From Streptomyces sp. CB01881 (GTDB lineage Bacteria; Actinomycetota; Actinomycetes; Streptomycetales; Streptomycetaceae): a stretch of DNA of 63,956 nucleotides. This document shows positions 24,550 to 32,666 of this stretch, one piece after another (position 1 is the stretch's first letter; every line of letters begins with the position of its first letter). A model generated the notes under the pieces. That model saw nothing but the letters and a program-made list of their open reading frames with translations, was not told the origin of the DNA and did no database searches. The position numbers were made by a program, and so were the translations under genes. Where the stretch lies: positions 1,406,899 to 1,470,854 of the forward strand of contig NZ_CP026498.1 in the NCBI RefSeq assembly GCF_002953255.1. Direction: 5' to 3'.

Positions 24550-24715
24550 CTCCGACGCCTGCGAGGTGAGCTGTCGGGTTCGGGCTGGAGTTGCCCGGCC
24601 GCATGCGCGGCTTCACCCCAAGCCGGACCGTGAATTCCGGTCCGGCGACTTACCTTTGGGTCCCCCGCTCCTGCCGTACAGAGTTCAGTTCGTACCACCG
24701 GGCAGCGGCAGGACT
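24550..24715 (-). ncRNA. ydaO/yuaA c-di-AMP riboswitch
   Basis: The minus-strand leader shows the actinobacterial ydaO hallmarks in order: a GGGGGACCCAAAGGTAAGT block, a stem capped by GAATTC, GGGGTGAAGCCGCGCA, GGCCGGGCAAC, then CCGAACCCGACAGCTCACCT and GCAGGCG. The last block is the conserved 3' strand of the motif. Such switches shut transcription down when c-di-AMP is high. Confidence 0.87.
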
Positions 24716-24968
24716 AGGCGTTCCACCCGGTGGCCACCCGGGCCAACGCCGGGCGGTCGCTGAACTAAAACCCATCCGTCCGGGTGAAGCAATGTCGATC
24801 TCGTGAACCGGCAACAAAAGCCGGGGGCGCAGTGACGCTCCGAATGATCGGCTGCACAGTACGTGCACAATCGATTAACCGCGCGCCACTGATCCACGAC
24901 GCTCCGCCGATTTCGGTGTCCGTCCGCATGCGATCACCTACGGAAAGCCATTCGCCGACACACCCCCG

Positions 24969-26564
24969 GTGACCCTTGTCACGTCAGCTCCCGGGGCGGA
25001 CGATCGGGCCGTGGCCACCTCCGAGGCCGGCACCCTGCGCCTGGGCACCGCGCAGGGCCGCTGGGTACTACTGGCGACGGTGCTCGGCTCCAGCATGGCG
25101 ATGCTCGACGGCACGGTCGTGAACGTCGCCCTGCCCCGGATCGGTGCCGATCTCGGCGCCCCGCTCGCCGCCCTGCAGTGGACGCTCAACGCCTACCTGC
25201 TCACCCTGGCCGGGCTGATCCTGCTCGGCGGCGCGCTCGGCGACCGGTACGGCCGGCGCCGGGTCTTCCTGCTCGGCGTGGTCTGGTTCGCCGCCGCCTC
25301 GGCGGCCTGCGCCGCCGCGCCCACCATCGAGGTGCTGGTCGCCTCCCGCGCCGTTCAGGGAATCGGCGGGGCCCTGCTCACCCCCGGGTCACTGGCGATG
25401 CTCCAGGCCGTCTACCACCCGGACGACCGCTCGGCGGCGGTCGGCCTCTGGTCCGGCCTCGGCGGGGTGTCGGCCGCGGTCGGCCCCTTCCTCGGCGGCT
25501 GGCTGGTGGACGGCCCGGGCTGGCGGTGGATCTTCCTGCTGAACGTCCCCCTGGCCGCCCTGGTCGTCCTGGTGGCCTCCCGCCACGTGCCGGAGACCCG
25601 GGACGAGAGCGCGACCGGACGGTTCGACGTGCTCGGCGCGGTGCTGGCGGCACTGGCCCTCGGCTCCGTCACCTATGCGCTGACGGCGGCGGGCGACGGG
25701 CTCTCCGCCGGGGTCTGGGTGACCGGCGTGGCCGGGCTGTTGCTGGGCGCGGCCTTCGTCGTGGTCGAACGCCGCACCCGGGAGCCGATGCTGCCGCTCG
25801 GCCTCTTCTCCTCCCGGCTGTTCACCTCGGTGAACCTGGTCACCCTCTGCGTCTACGCCGCCTTCAGCGGGGTGTTCTTCCTGCTGGTCGTGCAGTTGCA
25901 GATCGTCTCCGGCTTCTCCCCGCTGGTCTCCGGGCTCGCCCTGGTGCCGATCACCCTGCTGATGCTGACGCTCTCCGCCCGGGCGGGCCGGCTCGGCAAG
26001 CGGATCGGCCCCCGCGTGCCGCTCACCGTGGGCCCGCTGCTCTGCGCGGCCGGCGTGCTGCTGATGCTGCGGATCGGCGCGGACGCCTCGTACTGGACGG
26101 ACGTCCTGCCGGCCGTCACCGTGATGGGCTGCGGGATGGTGCTGCTGGTCGCACCGCTGACGGCGACCGTGCTGGCGGCGGTGGAGGTCCGGCACGCGGG
26201 CATCGCCAGCGGTGTCAACAACGCCGCCGCCCGCGCGGCCGGCCTGCTCGCGGTCGCGGCGCTGCCGGCACTGGCCGGGCTCAGCGGCGACGCCTACCGG
26301 GTGCCGGCCTCGGTGGACGCGGCCTTCCGCACCGCGATGCTGATCTGCGCCGGGCTGCTGGCCACGGGCGGGCTCATCGCGGCCGCCACCGTCCGCGGCA
26401 ACGTCCTCGCGCCCGAGGACCACCAGGTGGCCGAGCCGGACTGCCGCTACTCCTGCGGCACCAACGCCCCGCCGCTCGACCCCGGCCACCCCGGTACCGG
26501 GACGGCCCCCGAACACGGCGAGGGCCCCGCCACCGGATCGGCGACGGGGCCCTCGAAGGCCTGA
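24969..26564 (+). CDS. MFS drug-efflux transporter, DHA2 (14-TM) family
   Basis: The protein has 531 residues from GTG 24969. It carries the DHA2 family motifs: motif D1 (LDGTVVNVALPRIGADLG) in TM1, motif A (GALGDRYGRRRVFLLG) between TM2 and TM3, and motif C-like text in TM5 (GVSAAVGPFLGGWLVD). About 14 hydrophobic segments precede a Gly/Pro/Thr-rich cytoplasmic tail. It exports a small toxic compound by proton antiport; the substrate cannot be read from sequence. No linked regulator is present. The last 45 bases of the gene contain the hairpin that would end purB transcription from the opposite side. Confidence 0.88.
   Translation: MTLVTSAPGADDRAVATSEAGTLRLGTAQGRWVLLATVLGSSMAMLDGTVVNVALPRIGADLGAPLAALQWTLNAYLLTLAGLILLGGALGDRYGRRRVFLLGVVWFAAASAACAAAPTIEVLVASRAVQGIGGALLTPGSLAMLQAVYHPDDRSAAVGLWSGLGGVSAAVGPFLGGWLVDGPGWRWIFLLNVPLAALVVLVASRHVPETRDESATGRFDVLGAVLAALALGSVTYALTAAGDGLSAGVWVTGVAGLLLGAAFVVVERRTREPMLPLGLFSSRLFTSVNLVTLCVYAAFSGVFFLLVVQLQIVSGFSPLVSGLALVPITLLMLTLSARAGRLGKRIGPRVPLTVGPLLCAAGVLLMLRIGADASYWTDVLPAVTVMGCGMVLLVAPLTATVLAAVEVRHAGIASGVNNAAARAAGLLAVAALPALAGLSGDAYRVPASVDAAFRTAMLICAGLLATGGLIAAATVRGNVLAPEDHQVAEPDCRYSCGTNAPPLDPGHPGTGTAPEHGEGPATGSATGPSKA
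26520..26554. terminator. Hairpin inside the MFS 3' end, serving purB
   Basis: GAGGGCCCCG and its exact complement CGGGGCCCTC enclose 15 bases. The hairpin begins 18 bases past the purB stop on the minus strand, while also coding for the last MFS residues. Confidence 0.65.
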
Positions 26565-26571
26565 CGGAACG

Positions 26572-28002
26572 TCAGAGGATGTCACCAGGCGCGTACTTGG
26601 CGGCCTCGGGGTAGGCGGCGGCGACGGCCTCGATCCGGCGGACCACCTCGGCCACCTGCGCACCGGCCGCGCCGGTGAAGGAGAGCCTGTCGGCGAGCAG
26701 CGCGTCCAGGGCGACCCGGTCCAGCGGGATGCGCTCGTCCGCGGCCAGCCGGTCCAGCAGCTCGTTCTCCCGGGCACCGGCCCGCATGGCGAGCGCCGAG
26801 GCGACGGCGTGCTCCTTGATGACCTCGTGCCCGGTCTCCCGGCCGACGCCCGCGCGCACCGCACCCATCAGCACCTTGGTGGTGGCCAGGAACGGCAGGT
26901 AGCGGTCGAGCTCGGCCTCGATCACGGCGGGGAAGGCGCCGAACTCGTCGAGGACGGTCAGGAAGGTCTCCAGCAGGCCGTCGAAGGCGAAGAACGCGTC
27001 CGGCAGCGCGACCCGGCGGACCACCGAGCAGGAGACGTCGCCCTCGTTCCACTGGTCGCCGCCCAGCTCGGCGGTCATCGACGCGTACCCGCGCAGGATG
27101 ACGGCCAGGCCGTTGACGCGCTCGCAGGAGCGGGTGTTCATCTTGTGCGGCATCGCGGAGGAGCCGACCTGGCCCTCCTTGAACCCCTCGGTGACCAGCT
27201 CGTGGCCGGCCATCAGGCGGATCGTCTTGGCCAGGCTGGACGGCGCGGCGGAGAGCTGCACGAGGGCGGTGAGCACCTCGAAGTCCAGCGAGCGCGGGTA
27301 GACCTGGCCGACGGAGGTCAGCACGTTGTCGAAGCCGAGGTGGCCGGCGACCCGGCGCTCCAGCTCGGCGAGCTTGTCGGTGTCGCCGCCGAGCAGGTCC
27401 AGCATGTCCTGGGCGGTGCCGACCGGGCCCTTGATCCCGCGCAGCGGGTAGCGGGCGATCAGCTCCTCCAGGCGGCGGAAGGCGACCAGCAGCTCGTCGG
27501 CGACGGTCGCGAAGCGCTTGCCCAGCGTGGTGGCCTGCGCGGCGACGTTGTGCGAGCGGCCGGCCATGACCAGCTCGGCGTGCTGGGCGGACAGCCGGCC
27601 CAGGCGCACCAGCACGGCGACCGTCCGGTCGCGGACGTGCTCCAGCGACTGGCGGATCTGCAGCTGCTCGACGTTCTCGGTCAGGTCCCGGGAGGTCATG
27701 CCCTTGTGGATCTGCTCGTGGCCGGCGAGCTCGCTGAACTCCTCGATCCGAGCCTTCACGTCGTGGCGGGTGACCCGCTCACGGGCGGCGATCGAGCCGA
27801 GGTCGACCTGGTCGATCACCCGCTCGTAGTCGGCGACGGCGCCTGCGGGCACCTCGACGCCGAGGTCCTGCTGGGCCTTCAGGACGGCAAGCCACAGGTG
27901 GCGCTCAAGGACCACCTTGTGCTCGGGGGACCACAGCTGGGCCAGGGTCGCCGAGGCGTACCGGGAGGCCAGGACATTGGGGATCTGGGGCTTCGCGCTC
28001 AC
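26572..28002 (-). CDS. purB: Adenylosuccinate lyase
   Basis: The protein has 476 residues. GTG 28002 is preferred because homologues begin just before KPxIPNVLA; a TTG three codons upstream is possible. The fumarase/ASL fold has the three conserved regions: GRSHNVAAQATTLG, the KGPVGTAQDML block and the signature GSSAMPHKMN (~280-289) holding the catalytic Ser. It removes fumarate from SAICAR and adenylosuccinate, two steps of purine synthesis, in the cytoplasm. It stands alone without other pur genes, as is usual in Streptomyces. No Shine-Dalgarno sequence is obvious, so the transcript may start close to the codon. Confidence 0.95.
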   Translation of the reverse strand: MSAKPQIPNVLASRYASATLAQLWSPEHKVVLERHLWLAVLKAQQDLGVEVPAGAVADYERVIDQVDLGSIAARERVTRHDVKARIEEFSELAGHEQIHKGMTSRDLTENVEQLQIRQSLEHVRDRTVAVLVRLGRLSAQHAELVMAGRSHNVAAQATTLGKRFATVADELLVAFRRLEELIARYPLRGIKGPVGTAQDMLDLLGGDTDKLAELERRVAGHLGFDNVLTSVGQVYPRSLDFEVLTALVQLSAAPSSLAKTIRLMAGHELVTEGFKEGQVGSSAMPHKMNTRSCERVNGLAVILRGYASMTAELGGDQWNEGDVSCSVVRRVALPDAFFAFDGLLETFLTVLDEFGAFPAVIEAELDRYLPFLATTKVLMGAVRAGVGRETGHEVIKEHAVASALAMRAGARENELLDRLAADERIPLDRVALDALLADRLSFTGAAGAQVAEVVRRIEAVAAAYPEAAKYAPGDIL

Positions 28003-28013
28003 GCTTCGCAAGC

Positions 28014-28625
28014 CTAACAGCCGAGGTCAGCCGGAACGCCGCCGGATCGGGTGGGCCGGACCGCCATCCTCTCGCGGCCCGCACACGGCGGCCGCACCCC
28101 CTCCCCACGACGCCCGCCCACCCCGCTCACCCCCTGGCGCGCCCCGGCCCGCAGCGCCCGCCGCAGCAGCCTGACCAGCGGGCTCCAGCGCACCGGCCGG
28201 GCCACCGCGCCCGTGCAGGCGCGTTCGGCCCGGTCCATCGCGTCCTCGATCAGCGCGTCGTGCAACGGCCGGAAGAGCAGCGGCCAGCTCAGCAACGCCG
28301 GGCCGCGCGCGTGCATCGCCAGGGTGTGCCGCAGCACCGTCCGCCCGCCGTCCGCCCGGTGGACGGTGCACTCGTGGAAGCCGTCGAAGCCGCGCGGCCC
28401 GGTGAAGGCGAACCGCACCCACCGCCCGGGGACGTACGCCGCCACCGTGTACCGCACCGGTCCGTGCCCGCCCGCCGCACCCACCTCCAGCCCGGGCCGC
28501 AGCACCATCGCCGGCCAGCCGGAGACCGGCCAGAGCCGGTCCGCCGGACCGGCGGCCAGGCTGTCCACCAGCGCGCCGACCTCCTCCTCCCCCGCCGCCA
28601 GAACCCGCTCGTGCACGTTGACCAC
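28014..28625 (-). CDS. SRPBCC-family polyketide-cyclase-like protein
   Basis: The protein has ~203 residues from GTG 28625 (GTG 28616 is an alternative). The START/SRPBCC pattern is visible: an N-terminal VNVHERVLAAGEEEVGALVD, strands ending in VRYTVAAYVPGRWVRFAF and GFDGFHECTVHRADGGRTVL, and a C-terminal amphipathic helix (LHDALIEDAMDRAERACTG). These helix-grip proteins bind hydrophobic ligands. An Arg-rich tail of ~30 residues looks nonconserved. It diverges from a TetR gene across a perfect palindrome and is probably its target. Confidence 0.72.
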   Translation of the reverse strand: MVNVHERVLAAGEEEVGALVDSLAAGPADRLWPVSGWPAMVLRPGLEVGAAGGHGPVRYTVAAYVPGRWVRFAFTGPRGFDGFHECTVHRADGGRTVLRHTLAMHARGPALLSWPLLFRPLHDALIEDAMDRAERACTGAVARPVRWSPLVRLLRRALRAGARQGVSGVGGRRGEGVRPPCAGRERMAVRPTRSGGVPADLGC

Positions 28626-28677
28626 GGCCCGCCCCGCCACAGCACCACCCCGGTTCCCCGGCCTCCCCGGCCGATTA

Positions 28678-28693
28678 TAGAGAGAACTCTCTA
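28678..28693. promoter_or_regulatory. TetR-type operator palindrome
   Basis: TAGAGAG AA CTCTCTA is a perfect inverted repeat in the AT-rich core between the divergent SRPBCC and TetR genes, 26 bases before the TetR ATG. Autoregulation and repression of the SRPBCC gene are likely. Confidence 0.7.
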
Positions 28694-28718
28694 ATACCGG
28701 CACAGTACTCTCCCCCAC

Positions 28719-29303
28719 ATGCCCAGGCCACCCCGGTTCGACGAATCCCAACTACTGGACGCCGCCACCCGCCTCGCCGCGGAGGCCGGACCGGCCGCCG
28801 TCACCATGGCCGCCGTCGCCAAGGCGGCCGGCGCCCCCAGCGGCTCGCTGTACCACCGCTTCCCGCACCGGCCCGCCCTGCTGGCCGCGCTCTGGCTGCG
28901 CACGGTGGAGGACTTCCAGGCCACCTGGCTGGAAGCCCTCGACACACCCGGCGACCCGGCGACGGCGGGTACGGCGGCGGCCCGCGCGGCGGTCGCCTGG
29001 TGCCGGCGGAACCCCCTGCGGGCCGTGCTGCTGTCCTACGGACCGGACGACTTCGGGCGCGCCGAGTGGCCCGCCGAACAGGCCGGACGGGCGGACCGCG
29101 GCAACGCCAGGATCCGGGCGGCGGTGGCGGCGTTCACCCGACGGCTCGACGCGACCGCCCCGGTGGACGCCGCACGCGTGACCCTCGCGCTGGTGGACCT
29201 GCCGCTCGCCATCGCCCGCCGTCACCTGCGCGCCGGCGCGACCCTGCCCCCGTACGCCGAGGAACTGGCCGAGAGCACGGCCCTGCGCCTCCTGGCGCCC
29301 TGA
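28719..29303 (+). CDS. TetR/AcrR-family regulator
   Basis: The protein has 194 residues. The N-terminal HTH is typical (LLDAATRLAAEAGPAAVTM, VAKAAGAPSGSLYHRF, then PALLAALWLRTV). The C-terminal ligand domain is Ala/Leu-rich with RNPLRAVLLSYG. ATG 28719 follows CCCAC without a clear ribosome site, suggesting a short leader. It faces the SRPBCC gene over the TAGAGAG/CTCTCTA operator. The ligand is unknown. It converges on a MarR gene across a run of GGGGGC repeats. Confidence 0.87.
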   Translation: MPRPPRFDESQLLDAATRLAAEAGPAAVTMAAVAKAAGAPSGSLYHRFPHRPALLAALWLRTVEDFQATWLEALDTPGDPATAGTAAARAAVAWCRRNPLRAVLLSYGPDDFGRAEWPAEQAGRADRGNARIRAAVAAFTRRLDATAPVDAARVTLALVDLPLAIARRHLRAGATLPPYAEELAESTALRLLAP

Positions 29304-29313
29304 CCCGCGCCCG

Positions 29314-29347
29314 GCGGGGCGGGGGCGGGGGCGGGGGCGGGGGCGGT
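29314..29347 (+). repeat. (GGGGGC)n tract with G-quadruplex potential
   Basis: Five successive G-runs of four or five separated by single C fill the gap between the convergent TetR and MarR genes. The + strand, which is the TetR mRNA strand, could form an intramolecular G-quadruplex and may slow or end transcription. Confidence 0.75.
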
Positions 29348-29353
29348 CTGGGA

Positions 29354-29809
29354 CTACTGACCGCCGGCGGCCCGGCCGGTCAGCACCGGCAGCACCTGGG
29401 CGCAGATCGAGTGCAGCGACACCCGCTGCTCGTCCGTCATCGCCTCGAAGGCCTGGTGGGTGCGGGCCATCTCGGCCCGGATCAGGCCCAGGATCTCCCG
29501 GCCCTGCCCGGTGATCACGACGATCTTGACCCGTCGGTCACCGGCCGCCGCCTCGCGGTTGGCCAGGCCCAGCGACTCCAGCCGGTCGACGATCCCGGTC
29601 ACGTTGGAGGCGTCGCAGCCGAGCCGCCCGGCCAGCGCGCGCATCGGCACCGGCTCCTGCACCGCGCCGAGCGCCTTCGCCTGCGAGGAGGAGAGCCCGT
29701 GCCGCGCCGCCGCGGCCGCGAAGTCCTGGAAGTAGGCGGCGCCGACGGCGGCCAGCGCCTCCATCAGCTCGGCGTTGGTCGGTACGGTCGTCGTCGCTGT
29801 CGAACCCAT
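29354..29809 (-). CDS. MarR-family transcriptional regulator
   Basis: The protein has 151 residues from ATG 29809. The winged HTH shows the MarR signature: MRALAGRLGCDASNVTGIVD, RLESLGLANREAAAGDRRV and a wing KIVVITGQGREIL. Flanking helices form the dimer interface. Members respond to phenolics or oxidants, usually controlling a neighbouring gene. Here both neighbours (TetR-SRPBCC and DUF3037-HipA) look unrelated, so its target is unclear. The DRR of the wing is intact, so it should bind DNA. Confidence 0.88.
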   Translation of the reverse strand: MGSTATTTVPTNAELMEALAAVGAAYFQDFAAAAARHGLSSSQAKALGAVQEPVPMRALAGRLGCDASNVTGIVDRLESLGLANREAAAGDRRVKIVVITGQGREILGLIRAEMARTHQAFEAMTDEQRVSLHSICAQVLPVLTGRAAGGQ

Positions 29810-29892
29810 GGGGCCAGGGTACGGCCGAGTGCTTCACCAACTCAAGCTTTGACCACGGCAAAGGTCCTCAGGCCAACCGCCCGAACGGTACC

Positions 29893-30312
29893 TCAGAGCA
29901 CCAGCTGGTCGAAGAGCCGCCGCAGCTCCGCCTCCGGGTCGGCCGTCAGACCGGTGTGCACCGGGCCCGGCTGGACGACCGCACTGCGCGGCGCCGTCAG
30001 CCAGCGGAACCGCTGCCCGGGACTGTCGGCCGCGGCCGGACCGGCCGCCGGCCCGCCCGCGCAGACCGCCTCGATCCCGTGCAACGCCCGCCGCACCCCG
30101 GCGACGTCCGCCACCGGGTCCAGCGCCAGCAGCCGGGCCTGGTCCAGGTGGGTCCGCGCGGCCAGGTGCGCGCTCTGCCGGCAGTACAGCAGCACACCGA
30201 CGTTGACGCACTCGCCGCGCTCGACCCGCGGCACCGCCCGGATCACCGCGTACTCGTAGTCGTGCAGTTCGGCGACGGCCGGCAGGGCGGCCGGCGGTAC
30301 GGACCCGGTCAT
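29893..30312 (-). CDS. DUF3037 protein coupled to a HipA-like kinase
   Basis: The protein has 139 residues starting in an ATGA overlap with the kinase gene upstream. DUF3037 text is visible: HDYEYAVIRAVPRVERGEC, NVGVLLYCRQSAHLAART, a PVADVAGVRRALHGIEAVC helix and the conserved SPGQRFRWLTAPRSAVVQ followed by PGPVHTG. The function of DUF3037 is not established. Its strict pairing here with a HipA-type kinase suggests a partner, inhibitor or substrate of that kinase. No membrane segment or signal peptide is seen. Confidence 0.82.
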   Translation of the reverse strand: MTGSVPPAALPAVAELHDYEYAVIRAVPRVERGECVNVGVLLYCRQSAHLAARTHLDQARLLALDPVADVAGVRRALHGIEAVCAGGPAAGPAAADSPGQRFRWLTAPRSAVVQPGPVHTGLTADPEAELRRLFDQLVL

Positions 30313-31064
30313 GCGGACACCTCCGGCAGCCAGTCGCGCGGACCGGCCAGTCGCCCGGTCAGCTGGGCGCGGTACGCGGCGCGCACCGCCTCGGGCGAGT
30401 CGAACCCCGGCTCGTCCACCAGCCAGACGTCCGGGATCTGCGCCACCGCCGCCTCGACCGCCGCCTCGGCGAGGGGGGCGAGCGCCTTGTCCGCCGCCAC
30501 CAGGTCCGGTTCGGCCCGCAGCAGCGCGTGGTCGGAGGCGTCGTACGGGCGGCGGACCCACCCGGCGGCGCCGGCCCAGTGGTGGTGGAAGATCAGGCTG
30601 GCGCCGTGGTCGATCAACCGCAGGCCACCGGTGGCGACCAGCAGGTTGGGGTTGCGCCAGGAGCGGTCCACGTTGCCGATCAGCGCGTCGAACCAGAGCA
30701 CCTGCCCGGCCAGACCGGCGTCCACGTCGAAGCAGAGCGGGTCGAAGTTGAGCGCACCGCTGACGAAGGCCATGCCCAGGTTGACGCCGCCACTGGCCCG
30801 CATCTGGTCCTGGACCTGCGGGTCGGGCTCGCTGCGGGCGAGCACCGGGTCGAGGTCGACCGTGACCAGCTCCGGCACCGGCAGGCCGAGCCGTCGGCCG
30901 AGTTCACCCGCCAGCACCTCCGCCACCAGGGCCTTGCGGCCCTGCGCGGCGCCGACCCATTTCAGCGCGTACAGCCGCCGGTCGTCGGCCTCGACCAGGC
31001 CCGGCATCGAGCCGCCTTCTCGCAGTGGGGTCACGTAGCGGACCGCCGTCACCTCGGGGAGCAC
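30309..31064 (-). CDS. HipA-family protein kinase, stand-alone
   Basis: The protein has ~251 residues from GTG 31064 (LPEVTAVRYVTPLREGGSM follows). HipA-like kinase landmarks: a glycine-rich/lid region, YALKWVGAAQGRKALVAEVL with the ATP-binding Lys, the catalytic WFDALIGNVDRSWRNPNLLV (HxD-like Asp and Asn) and metal-binding LIDHGASLIFHH. HipA toxins phosphorylate glutamyl-tRNA synthetase, and others act on different targets. This short form lacks the N-terminal HipA subdomain and has no HipB antitoxin; DUF3037 follows instead with an ATGA overlap. A toxin role is unproven. Confidence 0.82.
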   Translation of the reverse strand: MLPEVTAVRYVTPLREGGSMPGLVEADDRRLYALKWVGAAQGRKALVAEVLAGELGRRLGLPVPELVTVDLDPVLARSEPDPQVQDQMRASGGVNLGMAFVSGALNFDPLCFDVDAGLAGQVLWFDALIGNVDRSWRNPNLLVATGGLRLIDHGASLIFHHHWAGAAGWVRRPYDASDHALLRAEPDLVAADKALAPLAEAAVEAAVAQIPDVWLVDEPGFDSPEAVRAAYRAQLTGRLAGPRDWLPEVSA

Positions 31065-31235
31065 GCCGGACAGCCTATCGGGCAGATGCGCGGCCGGTGC
31101 CCTCCCGAACGGCGTCCGCCGCCATCTCCGCCATCCGCGCCGCCCCGGTGGCACCCCGCACCGCACCGTGCCAGTGTGGCGGGCAGTAGTGGCCTCGGAC
31201 CCCGCGCGGTACGACCTGCACTGTGAGGATGAGCG

Positions 31236-32594
31236 ATGGAACGATCTCGGATCCTGATCGTGGGCGGTGGCTTCGCCGGACTGGAGTGCGCTCGCCGCCT
31301 CGAACGCAAGCTCTCGCCCTCGGAGGCGGAGATCTCGCTGGTCACGCCGTTCAGCTACCAGCTCTACCTGCCGCTGCTGCCGCACGTGGCGGCCGGCGTC
31401 CTCACCCCTCAGTCGGTCGCGGTCTCGCTGCGCCGGTCGCTGCGCCGCACCCACATCGTCCCGGGCGGCGCGATCGGCGTCGACCCGCGCTCCAAGGTCT
31501 GCGTGGTCCGCAAGATCACCGACGAGGTGGTCGCGCAGAAGTACGACCACCTGGTGCTCGCCCCCGGAAGCGTGACCCGCACCTTCGACATCCCGGGCCT
31601 CACCGACTACGCCCGCGGTATGAAGACGCTCGCCGAGGCGACCTACGTCCGTGACCACGTGATCGCCCAACTCGACCTCGCCTCGGCCACCCTGGACCAG
31701 AAGGAGCGCGAGTCCCGGCTCCAGTTCGTGGTGGTCGGCGGCGGCTACGCGGGCACCGAGACGGCGGCCTGCCTCCAGCGCCTGACCACCGCGGCGGCCC
31801 AGCGCTACCCGCGGCTGGACGCCCGGCAGATCAAGTGGCACCTGATCGACATCGCCCCGAAGCTGATGCCCGAGCTGGGCGACGCCCTCGGCACCGCCGC
31901 CCTGGAGGTGCTGCGCGGCCGCGGCATCGAGGTCTCGCTCGGCGTCTCGGTGGCCGAAGTCGGCGCCGAGTCCGTCAAGTTCACCGACGGCCGGGTGCTC
32001 CCCTGCCGCACGCTGATCTGGACGGCGGGGGTCGCGGCCAGCCCGCTGATCGGCACCCTGGACGCGGAGACCGTCCGCGGCCGGATCGCGGTGACCGCCG
32101 AGATGCGGGTGCCGCAGTTCGAGGGGGTCTTCGCGCTCGGCGACGCGGCCGCGGTGCCGGACCTCGCCAAGGGCGACGGCGCGGTCTGCCCGCCGACCGC
32201 CCAGCACTCGGCCCGCCAGGGCCGGGCGGTGGCGAACAACGTGATCGCGGCGCTGCGCAAACAGCCGCTGGAGCCGTACTACCACAAGGACTTGGGCCTG
32301 GTGGTGGACCTCGGCGGCAAGGACGCGGTGTCCAAGCCGGTCGGTGTCGAGCTGCGCGGCGTCCCCGCCCAGCTGGTGGCCCGCGGCTACCACCTGATGG
32401 CGATGCGCACCAACGTGGCCAAGTTCCGGGTCGGCGCCAACTGGCTGCTCAACGCCACCGCCGGCGACGACTTCGTCCGCACCGGATTCCTGGCCCGCCA
32501 GCCCGCCCGGCTGCGCGACTTCGAGTACACCGACGCCTATCTGACGAAGGATCAGGTGCGGGCGCACGCCCAGGCCCTGCTCGCCAAGGGCTGA
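31236..32594 (+). CDS. ndh: Type II NADH dehydrogenase / FAD-dependent pyridine nucleotide oxidoreductase
   Basis: The protein has 452 residues. Two Rossmann folds are clear: the FAD site ILIVGGGFAGLECARRL at the N-terminus and the NADH site FVVVGGGYAGTETAACL (~residue 165). The flavin-binding GVFALGDAAAVPD and the quinone-side CPPTAQHSARQG follow. A C-terminal amphipathic stretch would anchor it to the inner face of the membrane. It passes electrons from NADH to menaquinone without pumping protons. It is transcribed alone and ends in a strong hairpin. Related sulfide:quinone-type oxidoreductases cannot be strictly excluded but lack this exact AQHSARQG pattern. Confidence 0.85.
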   Translation: MERSRILIVGGGFAGLECARRLERKLSPSEAEISLVTPFSYQLYLPLLPHVAAGVLTPQSVAVSLRRSLRRTHIVPGGAIGVDPRSKVCVVRKITDEVVAQKYDHLVLAPGSVTRTFDIPGLTDYARGMKTLAEATYVRDHVIAQLDLASATLDQKERESRLQFVVVGGGYAGTETAACLQRLTTAAAQRYPRLDARQIKWHLIDIAPKLMPELGDALGTAALEVLRGRGIEVSLGVSVAEVGAESVKFTDGRVLPCRTLIWTAGVAASPLIGTLDAETVRGRIAVTAEMRVPQFEGVFALGDAAAVPDLAKGDGAVCPPTAQHSARQGRAVANNVIAALRKQPLEPYYHKDLGLVVDLGGKDAVSKPVGVELRGVPAQLVARGYHLMAMRTNVAKFRVGANWLLNATAGDDFVRTGFLARQPARLRDFEYTDAYLTKDQVRAHAQALLAKG

Positions 32595-32611
32595 CCCGGA
32601 CCGACGGAGCC

Positions 32612-32650
32612 GCCGCCCCCTGCCCCCGACGACCGGGGACAGGGGGCGGC
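32612..32650. terminator. Hairpin between ndh and the SGNH hydrolase
   Basis: An 11-bp stem GCCGCCCCCTG / CAGGGGGCGGC extends inward by CCCC/GGGG with one mismatch. It lies between convergent stops and probably serves both genes. Confidence 0.75.
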
Positions 32651-32666
32651 GCCCTTTCCGCGCGGG

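Noticed and set aside
30309..32567. 752-residue minus-strand frame
   Set aside because: Only the part up to 31064 (HipA-like kinase) is real. The upstream two-thirds is antisense to the type II NADH dehydrogenase.
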